64,000 nt of DNA, taken from assembly GCA_035501735.1 (NCBI GenBank), contig DATJVR010000024.1, positions 8,310 through 72,309 of the forward strand. The letters are read 5' to 3'. The position numbers and the translations under genes were made by a program. Each line of letters starts with the position of its first letter. Within the stretch, counting starts at the first letter, position 1. Under the pieces are notes generated by a model. It did not search any database. It was not told where the DNA came from and was given only the letters and a program-made list of their open reading frames with translations. Below, piece after piece: positions 9,279 to 18,100 of the stretch. The stretch comes from PNAI01 sp035501735. GTDB lineage: Bacteria > Pseudomonadota > Alphaproteobacteria > Rhizobiales > Xanthobacteraceae.

Positions 9279-9301
9279 CGCAGACTCTCCCTTGGGGGTG
9301 T

Positions 9302-10291
9302 TCATTCGATCTTCAGCTTGGCTTCGTGCACGACCTTGGCCCATTTCGCCATCTCGCTTTTGATCCGCGCGCCGAATTCGGCGGGCGTATTGGCGATCGG
9401 GTCGAAGCCTTGCTGCAGCAACTTTTCCTTCACGTCAGGCGTCGCTACTGCCTTGGCGATTTCGCGTTGCAGCAGCGCGACGATTTCGTTGGGCGTGCCG
9501 GCGGGCACGACGATGCCGGTGAGCGTGTCGGATTCCTGATTGGAGATGCCGGCTTCCGCCATGGTCGGCACGTTCGGGAGCGCTGCCACGCGCTTGGCGG
9601 CCAATACGGCGAGTCCGCGCAGCTTGCCGTCCTGGATGTTGCTGATCGCCGGAGGCAGAGCTGTGAACGCGATCGGCGTGTGACCGCCGATGGTGGAGGT
9701 GATCGCGGGTCCGGCGCCCGGGAACGGCACCATCACCATGTCGAGCTTGTAGGTGAGCTTGAATAGTTCGCCTGCGAGGTGAGGCGTCGAGCCAGTCGCG
9801 GGCTGGGCGAAACTGTACTTGCCCGGATTGGCCTTGATCACCTCGATCAGTTCCTTGACGGTCTTGGCCGGAACCGACGGATTGACGGTCAGCACGTTGG
9901 GTGAGGCGGCAACCAGCGTCACCGGCGCAAAATCCTTCACCGCGTCGTAGGGGACTTTGGCGTAAAGACTCGGGTTGATGACGAAACCGGTGCTTACGAC
10001 GAGAATGGTGTAGCCGTCGGCGGGCGATTTTGCCGCCATGGCGGTGCCGGTGTTGCCGCCGGCACCTGGGACGTTCTCGACATAGAACTGCTGGCCGAGG
10101 CTTTCCGAAAGTTTCTGCGCTACCAGACGAGCGATGACGTCGGTCGGACCGGCGGCTGCGAAAGGCACCAGCATGCGGACGGATTTGCTAGGATAGTTTT
10201 GAGCCTGAGCGTTGCCGCCCGCGAGCAAGAATGAACTGCCGAGCACTGCCGCTAGAGTTGAGCGTGCAACGCGATGAAAGTGCGCCTTCAC
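9302..10291 (-). CDS. Tripartite tricarboxylate transporter substrate-binding protein (Bug/TctC family)
   Basis: A 329-residue paralogue of the next gene in the operon. It starts with GTG at 10291 behind a strong GGGAGGACAAG site and has a signal peptide ending NAQAQ. The Bug hallmark NYPSKSVRMLVPFAAAGPTD follows. It is probably the first gene of the operon that runs down to the terminator at 3445. The tandem Bug pair suggests two related ligands or a duplication followed by divergence. No tctAB genes are nearby. Confidence 0.92.
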   Translation of the reverse strand: MKAHFHRVARSTLAAVLGSSFLLAGGNAQAQNYPSKSVRMLVPFAAAGPTDVIARLVAQKLSESLGQQFYVENVPGAGGNTGTAMAAKSPADGYTILVVSTGFVINPSLYAKVPYDAVKDFAPVTLVAASPNVLTVNPSVPAKTVKELIEVIKANPGKYSFAQPATGSTPHLAGELFKLTYKLDMVMVPFPGAGPAITSTIGGHTPIAFTALPPAISNIQDGKLRGLAVLAAKRVAALPNVPTMAEAGISNQESDTLTGIVVPAGTPNEIVALLQREIAKAVATPDVKEKLLQQGFDPIANTPAEFGARIKSEMAKWAKVVHEAKLKIE

Positions 10292-10414
10292 CTTGTCCTC
10301 CCTGGACTATTTGTTGCTGCTATCATCGCCCTTGTCTGGTCGGCAGTAAACTTGAAAATGACGCCCCATGCTGCTCCGCCTCGCTAAAACGTCCTCACGA
10401 ACAAAGGAATTGTC

Positions 10415-11386
10415 ATGCCTGCCCGAAAATATACGCGAGCTGATCTCCGCGCCGCTGCCGAGAAATACAAGAATTGGGGCAAGTGGGGACCGAACGACGA
10501 AATCGGCACGCTCAATTACACGAGCGCCGAGGACATCATTGCAGCCACCAGGCTGGTGCGCAAAGGCAAGGTGATCTCGCTTGCGCTCAACTTCGACCAT
10601 ACCGGCCCGCAGGGCGCCAAGAGCAATTACCCCGCGATGGGGCGCACCAATCCGATCCACACCATGATCCGTACTGGCACCGACGCCTATGCGGGCGTGC
10701 TCGATATGCGCGGAATCCGCGCCGCCGACGACATGGTGACGATGCCGCTGCAATGCGGCACGCAATGGGATGGGCTCGGACATGTGTTTTATGAGAACTC
10801 CATGTGGAACGGCTACGATTGCCGTGAGGTGACATCGGCCGGTGCGCAGAAGTGCGGCATCGAAAAGACCAAGAACAAGATGGTCGGGCGCGGGGTGTTT
10901 CTCGACGTGGCGCGGTTCAAGGGCGTGGATTCGCTCGACGACGGTTACGGCATCACCTGCGCCGATCTCGACGGGACCGCAAGAAAACAGAACGTGACGA
11001 TGAAACGCGGCGACTACGTCATCGTTCGCACCGGCATGATGGAACGCTGCCAGAAGGCTGGAAGCTGGGACGGCTACCCGGGCGGCGACGCGCCCGGTTT
11101 CGCGTTCGAGACGCTGGAATGGATCAAACGCACGGAGCTCGCGGCGCTCGCAAGCGACACCTGGGGCTGCGAAGTGCGGCCGAACGAGAGCGAGGCCGGC
11201 ATCAACCAGCCCTGGCACTGGATCACGATTCCGATCATGGGCATGACCATGGGCGAGATTTTCAGTCTCAAGGAACTCGCCGATGATTGCGCGGCGGACA
11301 AGGTCTATGAATTTCTTTTTGTCGCGCCGGCGATTCCGATCACCGGCGCGGTCGGCTCGCCGGTCAATCCGTTGGCAATCAAATGA
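10415..11386 (+). CDS. Cyclase family protein (kynurenine formamidase-like metal hydrolase)
   Basis: A 323-residue cytosolic protein with a good ribosome site (AAAGGAATTGTC). The cyclase-family metal signature is usually HxGTHxD...H. Here it reads QCGTQWDGLGH (residues 113-123), so both leading His are Gln while Asp119 and His123 remain. I recall Gln-type variants of this kind in the longer cyclase subfamily, so this need not mean loss of function. The family opens amide or lactone rings or hydrolyses formamides. It is transcribed divergently from the Bug operon and its stop overlaps the region leading into msrB. Confidence 0.85.
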   Translation: MPARKYTRADLRAAAEKYKNWGKWGPNDEIGTLNYTSAEDIIAATRLVRKGKVISLALNFDHTGPQGAKSNYPAMGRTNPIHTMIRTGTDAYAGVLDMRGIRAADDMVTMPLQCGTQWDGLGHVFYENSMWNGYDCREVTSAGAQKCGIEKTKNKMVGRGVFLDVARFKGVDSLDDGYGITCADLDGTARKQNVTMKRGDYVIVRTGMMERCQKAGSWDGYPGGDAPGFAFETLEWIKRTELAALASDTWGCEVRPNESEAGINQPWHWITIPIMGMTMGEIFSLKELADDCAADKVYEFLFVAPAIPITGAVGSPVNPLAIK

Positions 11387-11409
11387 TTTGCGTGAGCGGA
11401 GGTGTAACC

Positions 11410-11877
11410 ATGGGACTGCTTGATTCGATATTATATAGGTTGGGAAAAGAACGGAGACCCGAGATGGACACCAAGCAATATCCGGTCACCCATACCGAAG
11501 CCGAGTGGCGCAAGCTGCTGACGCCAGAGCAGTACCACATCATGCGCCAGCACGGCACCGAGGCACCGGGCAGCTGCGCGCTCAATTACGAGAAGCGCGC
11601 CGGCACGTTCGTGTGCGCGGGCTGCGATCAGCCGCTGTTCGTGTCGAAACGGAAATTCGAGAGCGGCACCGGCTGGCCGAGCTTCAACGATCCCGAAAAG
11701 GGCTCGGTCGAGACCACCACCGACCGCAGCTACGGCATGACGCGCACGGAAGTCCATTGCAGCCGCTGCGGCAGCCATCTCGGCCATGTCTTTCCCGACG
11801 GACCGCCGCCGACCGGTCAGCGCTATTGCATCAACGGCGTCGCGTTGAAGTTTCTGCCGGAGCAGGCGAAGGCGTAG
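11410..11877 (+). CDS. msrB: Peptide-methionine (R)-S-oxide reductase
   Basis: A 155-residue MsrB. The ATG at 11410 follows GGAGGTGTAACC; a second ATG at 11464 would remove a short extra N-terminus. Zinc ligands are Cys69/Cys72 (CAGC) and Cys117/Cys120 (CSRC). Catalytic Cys140 lies in RYCING, with active-site His in SHLGH and the GTGWPSF substrate motif. The enzyme reduces methionine-R-sulfoxide in damaged proteins using thioredoxin. Cys56 near the N-terminus is a possible resolving cysteine. It follows the cyclase gene on the same strand. Confidence 0.95.
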   Translation: MGLLDSILYRLGKERRPEMDTKQYPVTHTEAEWRKLLTPEQYHIMRQHGTEAPGSCALNYEKRAGTFVCAGCDQPLFVSKRKFESGTGWPSFNDPEKGSVETTTDRSYGMTRTEVHCSRCGSHLGHVFPDGPPPTGQRYCINGVALKFLPEQAKA

Positions 11878-11883
11878 CTTCGA

Positions 11884-13053
11884 TCACGCGGCTTTGCCCC
11901 ACAGTTTCTTGCTCGCGATCGCGGCGCCTTCGCTGAGCGCGCGCAGTTTTGCCCAGACGATGCTGTCGGCTACCATCGGGTCGCTGCGCACGGCCGTGCC
12001 GAATCCGCAATCGACGCCGGCAATCAGACGCTCGCGGTCGATCACCTCCGCGTAGCGGCCGATGCGCTGCGCGACCAGCCGCGGATGCTCGACGAAATTC
12101 GTGGTCGAATCGATGACGCCGGGGATCAGAATCTTGTCGTCCGGAATATCGACCTCTTTAAGGTCTTCCCATTCGTGCTCGTGGCGTGGGTTGGCGGCCT
12201 CGATGCTGATCGCCTGCGGTCGCGCCTTGAACGCAAGGTCGATGATCTTGAGCAACGGCAGATCGTGGGTGTGCGGGCCTTCGTAATTCCCCCAACAGAT
12301 GTGCAGCCGCATTTTGTCCGCTGGCAGGCCTTCGGTCGCGGCATTGAGCGCTTCGATGTTGCGCGCGGCGATCTTGCGGAATTGTTCGTCGGTCAGGTCG
12401 CGATACTGGTTGTTGCGACATGAGCCGAGATCGGGCGCGTCGATCTGCAGCACGAAGCCGGCTTCGACAATCGCGCCATACTCGGTCTTCATCATATCGG
12501 CGAGCGCCGCCACATAGGCTTCCTCGTTCGGATAGTGCAGGTTGATGATGAAGCGGGTGAGGATGCCGGGCGAAGGCGCGGTCATGAACACGTCGGCGGG
12601 CTTCGCCTTGTCGGCCGCGGCTTTCAGATGCGCGAGATCGCGATCGAGCGCGCTGCGGTCCTGGTATTTCAGCGGGCCGACGCAGCCGGGAAACGGCAGG
12701 TCGGAAAAATTCCGCCGCTTGCTGGCGAAATCCGGATGCGCCAGCAGATCGCGGCCGATCATGATGTCGCGGCCCTTCGCGGCCGCGCGCGGATCGGGCG
12801 CGATGCCGGTGACGCGATGGCGGATATAAGTTGTATACGACGGCTTGCTCATCTCGCCGTCGCTGACCACGTCGATGCCGGCGGCGATCTGTTGGGCGAC
12901 GACGTCGTCCACCGCCCGGGCGGTTTCCGCCTCGAAGGTGCGGTCGTCGATCTCGTCACCTCGCTCACGCGCAAGAATGAGGTCGGCCAGCGGCTTCGGC
13001 CGCGGCAGGCTGCCGGTGTGCGTGGTGAGGATGCGGTCCTTGCTGGTTTTCAT
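11884..13053 (-). CDS. Cobalamin-independent methionine synthase-like (MetE C-terminal/UROD-fold) protein
   Basis: A 389-residue protein equal to the catalytic half of MetE without the N-terminal domain. A zinc site is visible: His251 and Cys253 (HICWGNYEGPH), Glu285 (SIEAANPRHEHE) and Cys349 (DCGFGT). The N-terminus THTGSLPRP is typical of the family. Such short homologues may transfer methyl groups between thiols or act on alkylated thiols in catabolism, as epoxyalkane:CoM transferase does. Because the folate/homocysteine-binding N-domain is absent, a housekeeping methionine synthase role is not assured. It diverges from the ThDP gene at 13163 and has a good GGAG ribosome site. Confidence 0.85.
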   Translation of the reverse strand: MKTSKDRILTTHTGSLPRPKPLADLILARERGDEIDDRTFEAETARAVDDVVAQQIAAGIDVVSDGEMSKPSYTTYIRHRVTGIAPDPRAAAKGRDIMIGRDLLAHPDFASKRRNFSDLPFPGCVGPLKYQDRSALDRDLAHLKAAADKAKPADVFMTAPSPGILTRFIINLHYPNEEAYVAALADMMKTEYGAIVEAGFVLQIDAPDLGSCRNNQYRDLTDEQFRKIAARNIEALNAATEGLPADKMRLHICWGNYEGPHTHDLPLLKIIDLAFKARPQAISIEAANPRHEHEWEDLKEVDIPDDKILIPGVIDSTTNFVEHPRLVAQRIGRYAEVIDRERLIAGVDCGFGTAVRSDPMVADSIVWAKLRALSEGAAIASKKLWGKAA

Positions 13054-13162
13054 GCGTGCTCCGTTTCCCCTCGATCGTAGCGGGATGGCCGTACCGCGCT
13101 AAGTGACTCCGCCGCGCGGAGCCGATATGTGTTGACCGCGATGGATATCAGTGGGGCGAAGA

Positions 13163-14851
13163 ATGCTGGGACACAATCGAAAAATGTCGGGCGCGGAGTG
13201 CATGGCCGACATGCTGGAAGCCTATGGGGTGACGCATGTGTTTCACGTCCCGGCGGTATTGCGCAAAACCTTCGCGGTGATGGAGAGCCGGACCAAGATC
13301 AAACGGCTGCATGTGCACGGCGAGAAATCCGCAGCCTATATGGCCGACGGCTATGCGCGCGCCACCGGCAAGCCCGGCATCTGCATGGCGCAGGTGATCG
13401 GCGCGCTCAATCTCGCCGCCGGTCTGCGCGACGCATATCTTGCGCATTCGCCGGTGATCGCGATGACCGGCGGCCGCGAGCCGCGCACCAAGTTCCGCAA
13501 GGTCTACCAGGAGGTCGACGACGTGCCGGCGTTCGAGCCGGTGACCAAGTTCAACGCCACAATCGACGACGTGGCGCGCTTCCCGGACATGGTGCGGCAG
13601 GCATTCCGCGTGGCGACCTCGGGCACGCCGGGGCCAGTGCATCTGCAGTTTCGCGGTAACGAAGGTCAGATCGATGCCGAGGAAGCCGAGATGGAGCCGC
13701 TGATCGAGCCGCAGTTCGCGCGCGTGCCGCCATTCCGGCCGGAGCCGGATCAGGCAAGCGTGCTCGTCGCCCTGAAAATCTTGCAAGAGGCTGCGCGGCC
13801 GATCATCGTCGCCGGGGGCGGCGTGCGCGCGTCCGGCGCGCAGCGTGATCTGGTCGCGCTTGCGGAGGCTTTGCGGATTCCGGTCGCGACTTCGCTCAAC
13901 GGCAAAGATTCCATTCCAGGCAATCATCCGCTCTCGGTCGGCGTGGTCGGAACCTATTCGCGCGAGAGTGCAAACCGCGTGGTCAACCGCGCTGATCTCA
14001 TTTGCTTCATCGGTACCGAGACCGGCGGCATGACCACGCATTTCTGGGCGGTGCCGAAGATCGGCACGCCGGCAATCCAGATCGATATCGATCCCGCGGC
14101 GATCGGACGCAATTATCCGCTGCAGGCCGGCGTCAACGGCGATGCCAAGGTGACGCTTGCGAAAATGCTGGCAGCGGCTGACAAATCGCGTGCGACAAAG
14201 CGCAACGCCTGGGTCGAAGAGGCGCAAAAAATCTGCCGCGAGTGGCACGCGAAATACAAATCCGCGCTCGAATCCGACGCGCTTCCGATCCGGCCAGAGC
14301 GGATCTGCCACGAGCTATCCGAGCACGTGCCGGACAACGCCATCGTCGTAGTCGACACCGGCCACGCCGGCATGTGGATGGGCGGCATGTACGATCTGAC
14401 GAGCCCGAACCAGAGCTACATGCGCAGCGCCGGCCATCTCGGCTGGGCGTTTCCGGCGGGGCTCGGCGCCAAATGCGGCGCACCGGAGCGGCCGGTGGTC
14501 ACGTTCACCGGCGACGCCGGGTTTTGGTACCACATCGGAGAGATCGAAACGGCGGTGCGTTGGAAGATCAATGCGGTCACGGTCGTCAACAACAACGGCG
14601 GTGGCAATCAGAGCAAGCGCGGCTTCGACCGCGTCTATGGCGGGCAGCAGACCGAGCAGGCGCGCGAACTGTGGACCTTCAACAAGATGAATTTCGCCCG
14701 ACTCGCCGAGGAAATGGGCGCGCTCGGCATTCGGGTGGAGAAGGCGAGCGCGTTTCCGGCGGCGCTGGCGCAGGGACTCGCAGCGAACCGTCCGGTGATC
14801 ATCGACGTGGTCACCGATATCGAAGCGCTGGCGCCGACGGCGGTGACCTAA
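13163..14851 (+). CDS. Thiamine-diphosphate-dependent enzyme (acetolactate synthase large subunit-like)
   Basis: About 562 residues with the three-domain ThDP fold. Catalytic Glu54 of the Pyr domain lies in HGEKSAAYMADGYAR. The PP-domain motif runs from GDAGFWYHIGEIETAV to NNNGGGN. The ATG at 13163 follows an AG-rich stretch; a GTG at 13151 and an ATG at 13184 are alternatives. Members of this family make or split 2-keto acids (acetolactate synthase, benzoylformate decarboxylase, oxalyl-CoA decarboxylase types). No small regulatory subunit is nearby, and the following genes are catabolic, so branched-chain amino acid synthesis is unlikely. Confidence 0.88.
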   Translation: MLGHNRKMSGAECMADMLEAYGVTHVFHVPAVLRKTFAVMESRTKIKRLHVHGEKSAAYMADGYARATGKPGICMAQVIGALNLAAGLRDAYLAHSPVIAMTGGREPRTKFRKVYQEVDDVPAFEPVTKFNATIDDVARFPDMVRQAFRVATSGTPGPVHLQFRGNEGQIDAEEAEMEPLIEPQFARVPPFRPEPDQASVLVALKILQEAARPIIVAGGGVRASGAQRDLVALAEALRIPVATSLNGKDSIPGNHPLSVGVVGTYSRESANRVVNRADLICFIGTETGGMTTHFWAVPKIGTPAIQIDIDPAAIGRNYPLQAGVNGDAKVTLAKMLAAADKSRATKRNAWVEEAQKICREWHAKYKSALESDALPIRPERICHELSEHVPDNAIVVVDTGHAGMWMGGMYDLTSPNQSYMRSAGHLGWAFPAGLGAKCGAPERPVVTFTGDAGFWYHIGEIETAVRWKINAVTVVNNNGGGNQSKRGFDRVYGGQQTEQARELWTFNKMNFARLAEEMGALGIRVEKASAFPAALAQGLAANRPVIIDVVTDIEALAPTAVT

Positions 14852-14872
14852 AGCACGATAGTCGAGGAACAC

Positions 14873-15889
14873 ATGGGTGAATTGGCAATGACATTCGCAT
14901 GCGGGCTCTATGACCGCATGCTGGCGCTCCATACCGGCGACGTGCGACCGCAGGGGATCGATCTGAAATTCCTTGTCAACGACGAACCGCGCAACATCTT
15001 CGACCGCATGGCGGGCGGTCTCGAATTCGATGCCAGCGAGTTCTCCAGTTCCGAGTTTATTACCCGCTTTGCCGCTGGCGATAAGAAGCTTGTCGCCATT
15101 CCGGTGTTCGCCTCGCGCGTGTTCCGGCACAGTTTCATTTTCATCAATCGCAAGTTCATCAGGACGGCAAAGGACCTGGAGGGAAAGCGCATCGGCGTGC
15201 CGCGTTATTTCATGACCGCCGCGATCTTCATGCGCGGGCTTTTGCGGGATGAACACGGCGTCGATCTGTCAACCGCCGAGTGGATCGAGGGTGATATCAA
15301 CTCGTCGAAGCCGCACGGCAATCCGGCGAATTTGCCGCCGTTCAAGCGGGTCGCAGTCACATCCAACACATCGGGCAAATCGCTCAACGCACTGCTCGAG
15401 CAGGGGGAGATCCAAGCGCTGTTCGGTACCAGCGTGCCCGACGGACTGGGGCGCAATCCCGATATTGTCCGGCTCTATCCGAATTATCGCGAGGCCGAGC
15501 AGGACTATTACCGCCGCACGAAAATCTTTCCGATCATGCACCTGATCGCCATCCGCCGCGATCTCTACGAGCGTCATCCGTTTATTGCACCGAGCCTGTT
15601 CAAGGCGTTCGAGCAATCAAAGCGCATCGCTTTCGACAAAATGCGGTATCGCGGGACGTTGCGGGCCATGCTGCCGTGGATGCTCGCCGAAATCGACGAC
15701 ATCGAGAAGATTTTCGGCGGCGATCCCTGGCCTTACGGCATCGATCCCAACCGGCCGACGCTCGAGGCGCTGGTGCGCTACATGACCGAACAGGGGCTGA
15801 TCGCGTCGCCCGTCAAGATCGACGACCTGTTCGTGCCGACGGATGACGTGCAATCGAATCGTGTTATGCAGGACGCAAGGGGCGCGTAA
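14873..15889 (+). CDS. 4,5-dihydroxyphthalate decarboxylase-like protein (binding-protein fold, no signal peptide)
   Basis: A 338-residue protein with a GAGGAACAC ribosome site. It begins MGELAMTFACGLYDRMLAL with no signal peptide. The pattern FDASEFSSSEFITR and the IGVPRYFMTAA hinge match the 4,5-dihydroxyphthalate decarboxylase family, in which a periplasmic-binding-protein fold became a cytosolic enzyme. The reaction in characterised members is non-oxidative decarboxylation of a catechol acid to protocatechuate. Placement between a ThDP enzyme and an FAH hydrolase supports aromatic or keto-acid catabolism. The stop overlaps the next start (TAATG). Confidence 0.82.
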   Translation: MGELAMTFACGLYDRMLALHTGDVRPQGIDLKFLVNDEPRNIFDRMAGGLEFDASEFSSSEFITRFAAGDKKLVAIPVFASRVFRHSFIFINRKFIRTAKDLEGKRIGVPRYFMTAAIFMRGLLRDEHGVDLSTAEWIEGDINSSKPHGNPANLPPFKRVAVTSNTSGKSLNALLEQGEIQALFGTSVPDGLGRNPDIVRLYPNYREAEQDYYRRTKIFPIMHLIAIRRDLYERHPFIAPSLFKAFEQSKRIAFDKMRYRGTLRAMLPWMLAEIDDIEKIFGGDPWPYGIDPNRPTLEALVRYMTEQGLIASPVKIDDLFVPTDDVQSNRVMQDARGA

Positions 15890-16734
15890 TGAAACTGGCG
15901 AGCTATCTCTCCTATGGGGTGGAGACGTTCGGTGTGGTCACCGGCGACGGCGTGGTCACGCTCGGCGGCAAGCTGAAGGGTGGCTATCGCACGTTGCGCG
16001 ACGCGATCGCCGCCGGCGCCTACGATGAAATCCGCAAAATCGCGAAGGGGGCGAAGCCGGATCAGAGGCTCGATGGGCTTCGCTTTCTGCCGGTGATCAC
16101 GTATCCGACGAAGATTCTCTGCGCCGGCATCAACTACCGCTCGCATGCCGAGGAAACCGGGCGCGAGGTACCGAAGCAGCCGAGCATGTTCATTCGTTTC
16201 CCCGACACACTGGTCAGCCATGAGGGGAACATGATCCGCCCAAAGATTTCCACCCATTTCGATTACGAGGGCGAACTGGCTGTCGTGATAGGACGCGGCG
16301 GTCGTCACATCAGTCCCGACCGCGCGATCCAGCATGTGGCCGGGTACACGTGTTTTGTCGACGGCAGCGTGCGCGACTATCAGAAATTTTCCGTCACCGC
16401 GGGGAAGAATTTCCCCGGCACTGGTCCGCTCGGCCCGTGGCTCGTGACGGTGGACGAAATTCCCGATCCGACGCGGCTGACGCTTAGCACGCGCCTCAAC
16501 GGCAAGGAGGTGCAGCGTTCCGGCACGGGCATGATGATCCACTCGGTCGCGCAGATCATCTCGTTCTGCTCGGATTTCACCCAGCTCTATGCCGGCGATA
16601 TCATCGCCACCGGCACTCCCGAAGGGGTCGGCCATAGCCGCAATCCTCCGCTCTGGATGAAAGCGGGCGACGTGCTGGAAGTGGAGATCAGCGAGATCGG
16701 CACGCTGCGCATCCACGTTGTTGATGAGAAATAA
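15889..16734 (+). CDS. Fumarylacetoacetate hydrolase family protein
   Basis: A 281-residue protein with the FAH fold. Metal ligands Glu127 and Glu129 lie in FDYEGELAVVIG and Asp158 in CFVDGSVRDYQ. The glycine-rich substrate loop TGTPEGVGHSRNPP is present, and His86 (NYRSHAEE) is the likely catalytic His. Members hydrolyse or decarboxylate 1,3-diketo or 2-oxo acids from meta-cleavage of aromatics. The start codon overlaps the upstream stop, and AGGGGCG lies upstream as ribosome site. It is the probable late step of the pathway begun by the two genes before it. Confidence 0.93.
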   Translation: MKLASYLSYGVETFGVVTGDGVVTLGGKLKGGYRTLRDAIAAGAYDEIRKIAKGAKPDQRLDGLRFLPVITYPTKILCAGINYRSHAEETGREVPKQPSMFIRFPDTLVSHEGNMIRPKISTHFDYEGELAVVIGRGGRHISPDRAIQHVAGYTCFVDGSVRDYQKFSVTAGKNFPGTGPLGPWLVTVDEIPDPTRLTLSTRLNGKEVQRSGTGMMIHSVAQIISFCSDFTQLYAGDIIATGTPEGVGHSRNPPLWMKAGDVLEVEISEIGTLRIHVVDEK

Positions 16735-16872
16735 TCGCCGGAAAAGCCAGGCCGTGCGGCATTGTGATCGAGGCCTCACGCTTGTCTCGGCAAGGGGCAA
16801 CAGGCAATATGGCCCGGGACAATGGCGAATTGAACCGCCAGCGACAAGACAATGTCTTCACGGGAGAGAACG

Positions 16873-17835
16873 ATGCGTAAAATCATCCTGGCCGCCGCGC
16901 TCGTCGTTGCGACGGTGGGCTCGAGCTTGGCTGCCGAGAAACTCAAGGTGGCAATTCCGCAGAAGGGATTTTGGGACAGCTCCTGGGTGGAATTCGGCGA
17001 GGCGGCCGGGTTCTTCAAGGAGGCGGGGCTTGAGGTGGAGGTGTTTTGGACCGAGGGCGGTGCGCAGGGCATCGCACCGCTCGTGTCCGGCAGCGCCGAT
17101 CTGGCACTGTCGAACGGCATTCTCGGCGCGATCGGAGCTTACGTCAGGAATGGCGATGCCACGCCTTATCGCATCATTTCGGCGGAAATGACCGGCGCGC
17201 ATGAACTCTACTGGTACGTCAAGGCCGACAGCCCGTACAAATCCCTCAAAGATGTCCCGGAAGGCAAAACAGTCGCCTTCTCCTCGCCGGGCTCGTCATC
17301 GAACTTGATCCTGCTCACGCTGTTGCGGCTGTCAGGATCGAAGGCCAAGCCGCTACCGGTGGGCGGAGCGCCGGCCAGCTACACGCAAACCATGACCGGC
17401 CAGGTCGACGTCGGCTGGTCGGTGGTGCCGCTCGGATTGAAAGACGTCAACGACGGCAAGATCCGAATCATCGCACGCGCGAGCGAGGCAAAGGAACTGC
17501 AGAATCAGACCATTCGCGTCAATCTGGCGAATCTCGAATCGCTCAAGACTAAACGCGCGGCGATCGTCAAGTTCATGCAGGCCTATCAGCGCGCGATCGA
17601 CTGGGCCTACACCAATCCCAAAGCGATCGAGATGTTCGCTCAGAACATGAAGGTGACGCCCGACATCGCCAAGAAGGCGGTCACCGAGTTCTATCCGAAG
17701 ACCGCGATGCAGATCGGTGAAATCCGCGATCTCGAACGCTCGCTGAAGGACGCGCTTGACTACAAGTTCATCTCCTCCCCGAAGACACCCAAGGACATCG
17801 CCGGCCTGATCGACATCGTCTACAAGCCGAAGTAA
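16873..17835 (+). CDS. ABC transporter substrate-binding protein (NMT1/TauA type), orphan
   Basis: The ATG at 16873 follows CGGGAGAGAACG and starts a signal peptide (MRKIILAAALVVATVGSSLAA). The mature protein has the aromatic/sulfonate binding-protein pattern, with the N-terminal strand VAIPQKGFWDSSWVEFGEAAGFF and the hinge SLKDVPEGKTVAFSSPGSS. It is the last gene of the 13.2-17.8 kb module. No permease or ATPase accompanies it, so it must borrow a transporter core, perhaps one of the three in this window. Confidence 0.88.
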   Translation: MRKIILAAALVVATVGSSLAAEKLKVAIPQKGFWDSSWVEFGEAAGFFKEAGLEVEVFWTEGGAQGIAPLVSGSADLALSNGILGAIGAYVRNGDATPYRIISAEMTGAHELYWYVKADSPYKSLKDVPEGKTVAFSSPGSSSNLILLTLLRLSGSKAKPLPVGGAPASYTQTMTGQVDVGWSVVPLGLKDVNDGKIRIIARASEAKELQNQTIRVNLANLESLKTKRAAIVKFMQAYQRAIDWAYTNPKAIEMFAQNMKVTPDIAKKAVTEFYPKTAMQIGEIRDLERSLKDALDYKFISSPKTPKDIAGLIDIVYKPK

Positions 17836-18100
17836 GGCGGAAATCGATCGCAACCGACCGCCTCTCGGGCCAGCGGCACCTTAAATTTTCCCAAGGTGCG
17901 GAAAGCCGCCGTGCATTTCGCTTGTTTTCACCAGCAGAGCCAAAGGCTTGCTACCTGTGTGCAAACGCGCCACAGTCGGCGCCCGGTGTTGCGCCGTGGA
18001 TTGGTGCGGACGGGTTTGACTGATAGCTTTTCTGATCGGCGGCGATCCGAGCCAGCAGCGGAACGCTGAAGCGGCGTTTGTAGCATTCGAAGGCGGGCGT
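17836..18100. other. Intergenic region with a short hairpin
   Basis: These 265 bases separate the catabolic module from the RND pump operon and contain no convincing gene. An inverted repeat GCACCTT...AAGGTGC at 17876-17899 can form a 7-bp stem, but no T-run follows it. It may be a weak terminator or a regulatory site. The promoter of the pump operon should lie in the right half. Confidence 0.4.

Noticed and set aside
8313..10291. Tandem Bug proteins as evidence of a complete TctABC transporter
   Set aside because: No TctA (large membrane) or TctB (small membrane) gene is present anywhere in the window, so a full transporter cannot be claimed here.
13148..14311. A 387-codon minus-strand frame under the ThDP gene
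   Set aside because: It has no recognisable motif and its composition is typical of a shadow frame. The plus-strand ThDP enzyme has complete motifs.
13163..14851. IlvB (acetolactate synthase) for branched-chain amino acid synthesis
   Set aside because: No IlvN small subunit or other ilv gene is adjacent, and the downstream genes are catabolic, so no ilv symbol was given.
17876..17899. Hairpin GCACCTT...AAGGTGC as a rho-independent terminator
   Set aside because: The stem is short and not followed by a T-run, so it was recorded only as a hairpin in the intergenic region.
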